Shown here: positions 5,916-11,776 of the stretch, piece by piece
Position numbering within the stretch: the first letter of the stretch is position 1
Layout of the letters: the number at the start of each line of letters is the position of its first letter
NCBI GenBank assembly: GCA_947625005.1
Contig: CANQNA010000036.1
Span: 1 to 11,776 of the forward strand
DNA length: 11,776 bases
Reading direction: 5' to 3'
Origin: an uncultured Bacilli bacterium
Lineage (GTDB): Bacteria > Bacillota_I > Bacilli_A > RF39 > UBA660
The notes under the pieces: generated by a model
Told to the model about the DNA's origin: nothing
What the model saw: only the letters and a program-made list of their open reading frames with translations
The model's database searches: none
Program-made: the position numbers and the translations under genes

Positions 5916-6467
5916 ATGAAACCAAATTATAAAAAAAGAAAAACCAGAAAAATAATTCATGTAGAATATAAAAAATTAATTTTGAGTTATATTTTGGCGG
6001 GAACTATCGGTTTAAGTCCAACTATTTTTCATGCTTTTGAAAATGGTATTGATAATTTTTCTTATCAAATGGATATTTGGAAAACAGAAAATTCATTAGT
6101 TACTCATCATACCAATGATGGATTACATTATTTTATTCAACCAAAAGAAACAGCAGATAATATTGCTTGTCAAGATTTTTCTAGTAGAGAGGAATTTTAT
6201 AGTTTTTTAATTAAATTAGCTCAAAATATTCAATATCAACAGAATAGTAATTTTCAATCAATTATCAGAGATTTGAATTTAGATGAACTAGCCCAAAAAA
6301 ATCCGATTTTTCCTACGAATCAAGAATTTATGGAATTTTTGAATCAAAATAATCTTTTAATTGGAGAAAATAAAGATGAAATTGATTTTCAAAAATGGGA
6401 AAAATTAGATAAAATAAGTTTAGATTATCAAAAAGAAGTAGATGATATAAAAGGGGTAAAAAAATGA
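5916..6467 (+). CDS. Unrecognised membrane-anchored or secreted protein
   Basis: This 183-residue protein starts at ATG 5916 with AAGGTG at 5902-5907; an upstream in-frame GTG at 5907 lies within that site. The first 20 residues are very basic (YKKRKTRK), followed by a hydrophobic stretch at about 21-40 that could be a signal anchor or a signal peptide ending near FHA. The remainder is polar, with a Gln/Asn-rich helical part and a Glu/Asp/Lys-rich end. A single cysteine is present, with no lipobox. Its stop overlaps the next start as ATGA. I do not recognise a family. It is the first gene of a four-gene operon with the promoter at 5865-5894. Confidence 0.75.
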   Translation: MKPNYKKRKTRKIIHVEYKKLILSYILAGTIGLSPTIFHAFENGIDNFSYQMDIWKTENSLVTHHTNDGLHYFIQPKETADNIACQDFSSREEFYSFLIKLAQNIQYQQNSNFQSIIRDLNLDELAQKNPIFPTNQEFMEFLNQNNLLIGENKDEIDFQKWEKLDKISLDYQKEVDDIKGVKK

Positions 6468-6691
6468 TAGATATAGATAGTATTGAGTTAGAAAATAATT
6501 TAGAATATGATATTTTAGATGAAATAATTATTAATAATATAAAATATCTTTATTTAATTAATAAAGATATTAATGATGCTCAAATAAGAAAATTAGATGA
6601 CGAAGAAAATTTAAATGTAGTAACTGATAAAGCAGAATATGATAAAGCTATGTTAGAATTTTTAAAAAAACATAAACATGATTTTGCTTAA
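6464..6691 (+). CDS. Small acidic protein, possibly DUF1292-like
   Basis: This 75-residue soluble acidic protein starts at an ATGA overlap with the previous gene. It has a beta-type half (YDILDEIIINNIKYLYLIN) and an acidic helical half ending EYDKAMLEFLKK. That order and size resemble DUF1292/YrzB-type proteins, a Firmicute family of unknown function, but the resemblance is by shape and I cannot confirm it. The gene at 7163 has a similar layout. Confidence 0.65.
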   Translation: MIDIDSIELENNLEYDILDEIIINNIKYLYLINKDINDAQIRKLDDEENLNVVTDKAEYDKAMLEFLKKHKHDFA

Positions 6692-6710
6692 AAAGAAAGA
6701 AGGTATCAGA

Positions 6711-7166
6711 ATGTTAGTAATAAAAGAAGAAAGAGAAAATACTGTTATACCAACAATTGAAATAGAAAAGAAATTATTTCCCGCTATGCTAATTAGTTTT
6801 GGAAAACCTCATGAAGCAATTATGTTAGCTTCTCAAAAACAAGCTGATGGAGAAAAATTAAAATCTTTAAGTAAATTTTTAGGATTAAATTATGAAAATG
6901 GAGAACTTTTAGATAAAAAAGGAAAATCTTTAAATCAAGATTATATTTTAACTTCTATTGCTAATGATATCTCTTTATCATTATTGAATTTAGAAACGTT
7001 AGAAAATACCGATCAAGCTTATTCTTTGGCTTCAATGATAGAAGAAGTTGCTAAAACTCTTTTAACTAAATTAAATACTCAAAAAATAGAAATTCCAACA
7101 GTTTTAGATATAGACGCTTTAAAGGCTAAATTATATGGAGAAAAAGAAGAGGTAAAAACAAAATGA
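6711..7166 (+). CDS. Unrecognised soluble cytoplasmic protein
   Basis: This is a 151-residue protein. ATG 6711 is chosen over the in-frame ATG 6678 because AGAAGG (6698-6703) sits seven bases before it, and the upstream start would overlap the previous gene. No signal peptide or membrane helix is visible. The N-terminal part is beta-like (MLVIKEE, TVIPTIEIEKK) and the middle is helical with Leu/Ala-rich amphipathic stretches. The tail is charged (LYGEKEEVKTK). Third in the operon, it overlaps the next gene by ATGA. No function can be assigned. Confidence 0.72.
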   Translation: MLVIKEERENTVIPTIEIEKKLFPAMLISFGKPHEAIMLASQKQADGEKLKSLSKFLGLNYENGELLDKKGKSLNQDYILTSIANDISLSLLNLETLENTDQAYSLASMIEEVAKTLLTKLNTQKIEIPTVLDIDALKAKLYGEKEEVKTK

Positions 7167-7399
7167 TTAAAGAAAATAAAATAATAACTATAGAATCTAA
7201 TGAAAAATTTTTAATAATAAAAAATATAAATGTCAGTAATAATAATTATTTAGTTGGTGTTAAATTAGAAAATGATAAATATGTAAACGATTTTCGTCTT
7301 TTTAAAGAAATAAATGATTATAATATAGAAGAAATAAAAGATGAAAATATTATAAAAATGGTTATTGATAAATATATTTTGACTGAATTTATTAATTAA
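7163..7399 (+). CDS. Small protein of unknown function, last gene of the operon
   Basis: This 78-residue protein starts at an ATGA overlap with AAGAGG at 7147-7152. Beta-type segments (IITIES, KFLIIKNINV, YLVGVKL) come first and a helix follows (DENIIKMVIDKYI), the same order as in the gene at 6464. The two could be distant relatives with a DUF1292-like layout, but identity by eye is low. The operon ends at the terminator starting at 7412. Confidence 0.6.
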   Translation: MIKENKIITIESNEKFLIIKNINVSNNNYLVGVKLENDKYVNDFRLFKEINDYNIEEIKDENIIKMVIDKYILTEFIN

Positions 7400-7411
7400 A
7401 GATCTATAATT

Positions 7412-7436
7412 ACTTCATCTAAGATGGAGTTTTTTT
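7412..7436 (+). terminator. Rho-independent terminator of the four-gene operon
   Basis: ACTTCATC (7412-7419) pairs with GATGGAGT (7423-7430), with one G-U pair and a 3-base loop, followed by seven T residues (7430-7436). It faces the clpP terminator and stops read-through into the antisense of clpP. Confidence 0.88.
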
Positions 7437-7446
7437 AAAATTATCT

Positions 7447-7474
7447 AAAAAAAACAGCTTACATTTTTAAGCTG
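7447..7474 (-). terminator. Rho-independent terminator of clpP
   Basis: On the minus strand CAGCTTA (7474-7468) pairs with TAAGCTG (7461-7455) around a 6-base loop and runs into eight T residues (complement of 7447-7454). It lies just past the clpP stop and ten bases from the opposing terminator. Confidence 0.88.
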
Positions 7475-7483
7475 AGTTAAATT

Positions 7484-8056
7484 TTATTTTAAAATTTTAT
7501 CTATTAAACCGTATTTTAAGGCTTCTTTTGAATCCATATAATTATCTCTTTCTGTATCTTTTGTAATTTTTTTCAGACTATTATTTGTTAGTGAAGCTAA
7601 TATATTATTAAGCTTCTTTTTTAATTTTAGAATTCTTTCTGCTTGAATTTTTATTTCGGTCGCTTGTCCACTTACCCCTCCTAATGGTTGATGAATCATT
7701 ACTTCGGCATTTTCTAAAGCATATCTTTTTCCTTTTTTTCCACTAGCAAGTAAAAAAGCTGCCATTGAAGCTGCAATACCTATAACTGTTGTGACTACAT
7801 CACTTTTAACAAAGTTTATAGTATCAAAAATAGCCATTCCGGCAGTTACAGATCCTCCTGGAGAATTAATATAAATATAAATATCTTCATGATTTAAACT
7901 ATCTAAATATAAAAGTTCAGAAATAATAATATTGGCGGATTCATCTGTAATCTCTCCTGTTAAAAAAATAATTCTATCTGTAAGCATACGAGAATATAAA
8001 TCATAAGAGGCATCTCCATCAAAATTTTTTTCTATAATGGTTGGAATAAATTTCAT
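7484..8056 (-). CDS. clpP: ATP-dependent Clp protease proteolytic subunit ClpP
   Basis: ClpP is the serine-peptidase barrel that degrades proteins fed by ClpX or ClpC. The ATG at 8056 gives 190 residues beginning [10 protein letters not shown], matching the family's usual NLIPTVIE start. An in-frame GTG at 8065 lies within the AGGTGA ribosome-binding site. The catalytic triad is complete at the E. coli positions: S97 in IAASM, H122 in MIHQP and D171 in ERDNYM. The glycine-rich INSPGGS loop and the GQATEI segment are also present. It is a single-gene unit with its own terminator, divergent from the nucleoside kinase. No CtsR-type repeat is visible upstream, although two 11-bp repeats are (8081-8102). 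Confidence 0.97.
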   Translation of the reverse strand: MKFIPTIIEKNFDGDASYDLYSRMLTDRIIFLTGEITDESANIIISELLYLDSLNHEDIYIYINSPGGSVTAGMAIFDTINFVKSDVVTTVIGIAASMAAFLLASGKKGKRYALENAEVMIHQPLGGVSGQATEIKIQAERILKLKKKLNNILASLTNNSLKKITKDTERDNYMDSKEALKYGLIDKILK

Positions 8057-8080
8057 TGTTTTCACCTAATATTAATTTAT

Positions 8081-8102
8081 TTAAATATACGTAAAGTATA
8101 CG
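8081..8102 (-). promoter_or_regulatory. Tandem 11-bp repeat upstream of clpP
   Basis: On the minus strand CGTATACTTTA is followed directly by CGTATATTTAA, nine of eleven bases equal and one helical turn apart. Each repeat contains a possible -10 (TATACT, TATATT). The only good -35-like hexamer, TTGTCA, is 11 and 22 bases away, so it fits neither well. The site may combine the clpP promoter and an operator. Confidence 0.35.
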
Positions 8103-8110
8103 AGAAAAAA

Positions 8111-8139
8111 ATGACAAATGATGTATTATTTGATAAAAT
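8111..8139 (+). promoter_or_regulatory. Extended -10 promoter of the kinase-gap operon
   Basis: ATGACA (8111-8116, five of six) and TAAAAT (8134-8139, five of six) are 17 bases apart, with an extended TGn at 8131-8133. The ribosome-binding site GAGAGGG (8148-8154) and ATG 8163 follow. Confidence 0.72.
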
Positions 8140-8162
8140 TTATAGTAGAGAGGGTATAAGTT

Positions 8163-9614
8163 ATGGATGAAAGTAAATTGCAAAAATCAGGGTTAAAGTT
8201 GGTTTTATGTTATGTGGTAAAAGAACTTTATGAGGGAGAAGTTTATTTTTATCATAGTTTAGATCAAGGAATTTATGGAAAATTTTTTACAAAAAAACGT
8301 TTAACAAAAACTGATGTTAATAAAATTATTAAAAGAATGAATGAAATAATTGAAAATGATTTTCCGATAGAAAGACTTACTGTTAATAGAGATGATGCTA
8401 TTGAATTTTATAGAGAAATAAATGAATTAGAAAAAATGCGTAATATTGAATTTGTTTCTACAAGAAATTTAACTTTTTATAAATTATTAAATGAAATCAA
8501 TTATTTTTATACAGAAATGCTTGAATCAACAGGAGAACTTTTAAATTTTGATTTAGCTTATTTAGGAAAAAATGAGTTTGTTTTAACTGATTCTATAGAT
8601 AAAAGAGTTTATAAAGGGTTTGTTAATAAAAAAAATATATATGATTCTTTTTATGAATATGAAATATGGAGTAATGCTTTAAAAATTGAATATTTGGCAG
8701 ATATGAATGAAATAGTTTCAGAAAGAAAAATTGATGATTTTATAAAACAGAATGATATCATTCATGAAAATAAAATTTATGAAATAGCTGCAGAAATTTT
8801 TGATAAAGGGAAAAAGATTGTTATGATAGGAGGACCTAGTAGTAGTGGAAAAACTACTAGTGCCAGAAAATTAGGAATATTTTTAAGTACTTTTGGATTA
8901 AATCCTATCAAAATTAGTTTAGATGACTATTATAAGGAAACAAAAGAATTGCCTATTAATGAATTTGGAGAAAAAGATATTGAATCTCCAGAAGCTTTAG
9001 ATATAGATTTATTTGCCAAAAATATTAATGATTTATTTTCAGGAAAAAAAGTTTTTTTTCCTACTTACGATTTTGTTAAAGGAAAGAAAACTCCAAGTAG
9101 TATACCAACTAAGTTAGAAGATAATGATGTTTTGATTATTGAAGGATTACATTCTTTAAATGAAAAGTTTACTAATGTTTTAAATAATATAGATTTGTAC
9201 AAAATATATATAAGTCCGTTTACCCCTCTTAATATAGATAGACATAATTATATTTCTACAACTGATAATAGATTATTAAGAAGAATAGTTCGAGATAATA
9301 GAACAAGAGGAAAAAGAGCGGATGAAACTTTAGCACAATGGCCTAAAGTTCGAGAAAATGAAAATAAATATATTTTCCCTTATACAGATAATGTTGATGT
9401 TGTTTTGAACACTGCATTTATTTATGAAATGGGAGTATTAAAAGTATTTGTTGAGCCTCTTTTATATGCGGTTAAAAAAGATAACCCTTATTATGATGAG
9501 GCTAGAAGATTAATAGAGTATTTAGCACCATTTTTTCCAATTAGTAGTGAACATATAAGTAATGATAATATACTAAGAGAATTTATTGGTGGATCAACGT
9601 TTAATGAAAGATAG
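8163..9614 (+). CDS. Nucleoside (uridine-type) kinase with ThrRS-like N-terminal domain
   Basis: This 483-residue protein belongs to the Firmicute/Thermotoga-type nucleoside kinases, which fuse a threonyl-tRNA-synthetase-like editing (SAD) domain to a uridine kinase/phosphoribulokinase domain. Residues about 1-200 resemble the ThrRS second domain (HSLDQGIYG, then IIENDFPIERL and DAIEFYRE). The kinase part starts with the P-loop G224-PSSSGKTT-232, continues with SLDDYY and IIEGLHSLN, and has the lid RLLRRIVRDNRTRG. It ends with the family's LREFIGGS. Usual members have about 550 residues and begin with a TGS domain, which is missing here. The reaction is probably phosphorylation of a nucleoside by ATP or GTP; the exact substrate is not certain. 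It is the first gene of an operon with gap, eight bases apart. Confidence 0.9.
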   Translation: MDESKLQKSGLKLVLCYVVKELYEGEVYFYHSLDQGIYGKFFTKKRLTKTDVNKIIKRMNEIIENDFPIERLTVNRDDAIEFYREINELEKMRNIEFVSTRNLTFYKLLNEINYFYTEMLESTGELLNFDLAYLGKNEFVLTDSIDKRVYKGFVNKKNIYDSFYEYEIWSNALKIEYLADMNEIVSERKIDDFIKQNDIIHENKIYEIAAEIFDKGKKIVMIGGPSSSGKTTSARKLGIFLSTFGLNPIKISLDDYYKETKELPINEFGEKDIESPEALDIDLFAKNINDLFSGKKVFFPTYDFVKGKKTPSSIPTKLEDNDVLIIEGLHSLNEKFTNVLNNIDLYKIYISPFTPLNIDRHNYISTTDNRLLRRIVRDNRTRGKRADETLAQWPKVRENENKYIFPYTDNVDVVLNTAFIYEMGVLKVFVEPLLYAVKKDNPYYDEARRLIEYLAPFFPISSEHISNDNILREFIGGSTFNER

Positions 9615-9622
9615 GAGATTTT

Positions 9623-10627
9623 ATGAAAAGAATAGCAATTAATGGATTTGGAAGAATAGGAAGATTAGCCTTTAGACTTATTAGTGAATTAGATGATTAT
9701 GAAGTAGTAGCAATTAATGATTTAACTAGTGCAGAAGATTTAGCATATTATTTAAAATATGATACTAATCATCGTAATTTTAAAATTAATGAGATTGATT
9801 ATACAGATGATGAATTAGTTTTTCAAGGAAAGAAAATAAAAGTTTATAGGGAAAAGGAACCTAAAAATTTGCCTTGGAAAGAATTAGATATTGATTTAGT
9901 TTTAGAATGTACTGGTTTATTTACTGATAAAGAAAAAGCTTTTGCTCATATAGAAGCAGGAGCTAAACATGTAATTATTTCAGCTCCCGCTAAAGGAGAT
10001 TTAAAAACAATTGTTTATGGAGTTAACGATGAAGTCTTAACAGGAGAAGAACAAATTATAAGTGCAGCTAGTTGTACAACTAATTGTTTAGCCCCAGTTT
10101 TAAAAGTACTTGATGATAATTTTGGTATAGTAAAAGGAATGATGAGTACAGTTCATGCTTATACTAATGATCAAACTTCTTTAGATGTTCCTCATAAAAA
10201 AGGAATTAAAGCAAGAAGAGGAAGAGCAGCAGCAATGAATATAATTCCTGCTTCTACAGGAGCAGCTAGTGCTATTGGACTTGTAATGCCTTCTTTAGCT
10301 GGAAAATTAGATGGTATGGCTTTTCGTGTTCCTGTAAGTGATGGAAGTGTTATTGATTTAACTGTAGAATTAAGAAAACTTGTCACAAAAGAAGAAATTA
10401 ATAAAACTTTAAAAGAAAGTACGAGTGAAGTTTTAGGATATACTGATGATCCTGTTGTTTCAAGCGATATTTTAGGTTCTAGCTATGGAGCATTAGTTGA
10501 TGGTTTATCTACTTGTTTAATAAATGTAGAAGGGACTCAGCTTTTAAAAGTAGTTGCCTGGTATGACAATGAAATGAGTTATACTACTCAAATGATTAGA
10601 ACAATGAAAGTTTTGTTAGAAAAATAA
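9623..10627 (+). CDS. gap: Glyceraldehyde-3-phosphate dehydrogenase, NAD-dependent (GapA type)
   Basis: GapA converts glyceraldehyde-3-phosphate, NAD+ and phosphate to 1,3-bisphosphoglycerate in glycolysis. The 334 residues are full length. The Rossmann motif NGFGRIGR is at 7-14. D33 in AINDL fits NAD preference. Catalytic C151 lies in SAASCTTNC and catalytic H178 in TVHAYTNDQ. The C-terminal WYDNEMSYT is also present. The GGAG ribosome-binding site (9614-9617) overlaps the last base of the kinase stop, so the two are co-transcribed. In many Firmicutes gap is followed by pgk; here a terminator follows at once and the next gene is a response regulator. Confidence 0.97.
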   Translation: MKRIAINGFGRIGRLAFRLISELDDYEVVAINDLTSAEDLAYYLKYDTNHRNFKINEIDYTDDELVFQGKKIKVYREKEPKNLPWKELDIDLVLECTGLFTDKEKAFAHIEAGAKHVIISAPAKGDLKTIVYGVNDEVLTGEEQIISAASCTTNCLAPVLKVLDDNFGIVKGMMSTVHAYTNDQTSLDVPHKKGIKARRGRAAAMNIIPASTGAASAIGLVMPSLAGKLDGMAFRVPVSDGSVIDLTVELRKLVTKEEINKTLKESTSEVLGYTDDPVVSSDILGSSYGALVDGLSTCLINVEGTQLLKVVAWYDNEMSYTTQMIRTMKVLLEK

Positions 10628-10646
10628 AGTGGTTAGCCACTTTTTT
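10626..10646 (+). terminator. Rho-independent terminator of the kinase-gap operon
   Basis: AAAGTGG (10626-10632) pairs with CCACTTT (10637-10643) around TTAG, followed by T residues to 10646. The stem begins inside the gap stop codon. Confidence 0.88.
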
Positions 10647-10683
10647 ATATTACAAAACTGTAAGATAAGATAAAAATTATTCA

Positions 10684-10692
10684 TGATATAAT
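10684..10692 (+). promoter_or_regulatory. Extended -10 promoter of the two-component system
   Basis: TGATATAAT (TGn plus a perfect -10 at 10687-10692) lies 24 bases before ATG 10717, with no good -35 at 16-18 bases. The 13 bases TGATATAATAAAT are identical to those at 5886-5898. The ribosome-binding site is AAGGAAG (10700-10706). Confidence 0.65.
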
Positions 10693-10716
10693 AAATAAAA
10701 AGGAAGCGATGAATAT

Positions 10717-11388
10717 ATGAGTAAAATAATGATTATTGAAGATGAAGAATTAATTTGTAATGAACTAGCTGAACTATTAAAAAACAATAATTACGAAACT
10801 ATAATTTTAAAAGATTTTAAAAATTCTTTAAACGAAATATTAGAAACTTCTCCAGATTTAATTTTACTTGATATAAATATTCCTTTTTTAAATGGTGAAA
10901 CATTATTACAAAATTTAAGGAAAGAATCTAATATTCCAGTTATTATGGTTACAAGTAATAATTCAGAAACTGATGAAGCATTATCTATTGCCTATGGAGC
11001 AGATGATTATATTACTAAACCTTACAATCCAAATATCTTACTTTTAAGAATTAAAGCAGTTTTAAAAAGAAGTAATATAAACTACTGTATTAATAATGAA
11101 TTAACTTATAAAGAGTTAAAATTTGATATACAAAAAGGAATAATCAAAAAGAAAAATATGGAAATAGAATTAACTAAAAATGAAATGATAATTTTTTCCT
11201 ATTTGTTAAATCATAAAGATAAAATTGTAACCCGAGAAGAACTAATGACAGCTTTATGGGATAATTCAGAATATGTGAATGAAAATGCTTTAACTGTTAA
11301 TATTAGTAGACTTCGAAATAAATTAAAAGAAATTGGTTATCCAAATGTAATAGATACAAGAAAAGGGTTAGGATATATTTTATTATGA
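10717..11388 (+). CDS. OmpR-family response regulator, BceR-like
   Basis: This 223-residue, two-domain regulator has a receiver domain (1-118) with acidic residues E8-D9, the phosphorylation site D52 in LLDINIP, T79 and K101 in TKP. A winged-helix DNA-binding domain (about 125-223) has the LTKNEMIIFSYLL and NISRLRNKL segments and the GLGYIL wing end. All key residues are intact. The sequence style and the partner kinase point to the BceR/GraR group, which responds to antimicrobial peptides and controls an ABC transporter and envelope genes. The stop overlaps the kinase start as ATGA. ATG 10717 is supported by AAGGAAG ten bases upstream. The exact target is unknown. Confidence 0.93.
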   Translation: MSKIMIIEDEELICNELAELLKNNNYETIILKDFKNSLNEILETSPDLILLDINIPFLNGETLLQNLRKESNIPVIMVTSNNSETDEALSIAYGADDYITKPYNPNILLLRIKAVLKRSNINYCINNELTYKELKFDIQKGIIKKKNMEIELTKNEMIIFSYLLNHKDKIVTREELMTALWDNSEYVNENALTVNISRLRNKLKEIGYPNVIDTRKGLGYILL

Positions 11389-11776
11389 AAATAGGAGCGT
11401 ATTTTAAAGATAATTTATATAAATTATTAGTATTTATTATTTGCTATATAATTAATTTACTTATATTCTTAGCATTTAAAGTAGAAAAGCAAGTTATTAT
11501 TTCTTCATCTTTTTTGTATATAGTTTGTTTTTTGCTTATTTTATTAATACCATATTTTAGAAAAAAGAAATTTTATGATTATTTACTTGCAAATACTTTA
11601 GCACTTGATAAAAGTTATTTGGTATTAGAAACTTTATCTAAACCAGAATTTTATGAAGGAGAATTATTATATCAAGCATTATACGAAATTAATAAGTCAA
11701 TGAATGAAAATGTAAGATTAATAGAAGAACATTTACAAGACTTTAAAGAATATATTGAGATGTGGATTCATGAAGT
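11385..11776 (+). CDS. Intramembrane-sensing histidine kinase, BceS-like (5' part)
   Basis: The first 130 full codons are in the window, starting at the ATGA overlap with the response regulator. Two transmembrane helices (about 12-31 and 38-57) are separated by only about six residues outside, the hallmark of intramembrane-sensing kinases that rely on a partner transporter rather than a sensor domain. A linker helix leads to YIEMWIHEV, where H129 is the likely phosphorylated histidine; BceS and GraS share this YIxxWxHE signature. The dimerisation helix continues and the ATPase domain lies beyond the window. A BceAB-type ABC transporter would be expected downstream. Confidence 0.88.
   Translation, partial: MKIGAYFKDNLYKLLVFIICYIINLLIFLAFKVEKQVIISSSFLYIVCFLLILLIPYFRKKKFYDYLLANTLALDKSYLVLETLSKPEFYEGELLYQALYEINKSMNENVRLIEEHLQDFKEYIEMWIHE

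Noticed and set aside
6678..6710. Upstream ATG start for the gene at 6711
   Set aside because: AGAAGG at 6698-6703 fits ATG 6711, and the longer form would begin inside the previous gene without its own site.
10192..10386. 64-codon minus-strand reading frame inside gap
   Set aside because: Shadow of a strongly conserved gene; no supporting signals.
10709..10720. Mini-ORF ATG-AAT-ATA-TGA whose stop overlaps the response-regulator start
   Set aside because: It is only two bases from the Shine-Dalgarno, too close for initiation, so it is probably chance.
1..11776. CRISPR array, tRNA, rRNA, insertion sequence or prophage
   Set aside because: No regularly spaced repeats of CRISPR type, no cloverleaf-like GC-richer segments, and no transposase or phage motifs were seen.

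Overview
The window is strongly AT-rich and uses UGA as a stop. Genes at 5916, 6711 and 10717 end in TGA, and tryptophan is TGG, so this is not the Mycoplasma code. It carries a low-GC Firmicute-style division locus (mraZ-rsmH-ftsL-PASTA PBP), ClpP, GapA and a BceRS-type two-component system. The cell has a peptidoglycan wall but a reduced, rearranged division cluster. This best fits a small-genome, host-associated member of the Bacilli (RF39/Erysipelotrichia-like), which is an inference.

Region 1 (1-1371) is a surface-protein locus. It holds the 3' end of one gene and a complete paralogue at 328-1290. The complete protein has a signal peptide, a beta-rich ectodomain, a Thr-rich stalk and an NPKTLD-type sorting-like tail. 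Both copies end in nearly the same 3' untranslated block and terminator. The complete gene is preceded by a TTGACA / TATAAT promoter whose spacer contains 12 consecutive G residues. This looks like a phase-variable switch working by homopolymer slippage and is the most exciting signal in the window.

Region 2 (1372-5867) is the division operon. Three AGTGG boxes at exact 10-bp spacing (the MraZ operator) lie directly before mraZ, followed by rsmH, ftsL, a PBP2B-like transpeptidase with two PASTA-like repeats, and an unknown membrane protein that overlaps the PBP gene by 35 bp. The usual mraY/murD/ftsW continuation is absent here.

Region 3 (5865-7436) is a compact operon of four unrecognised small genes with its own extended -10 promoter and a terminator. 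Region 4 (7447-8056, minus strand) is clpP, with its own terminator facing the previous one.

Region 5 (8111-10646) is a two-gene operon: a uridine-kinase-like nucleoside kinase with a ThrRS-derived N-terminal domain but no TGS domain, and the glycolytic GAPDH. Region 6 (10684-11776) is a response regulator and the start of an intramembrane-sensing histidine kinase, which resemble BceR and BceS. No tRNA, rRNA, CRISPR array, insertion sequence or phage gene was seen.
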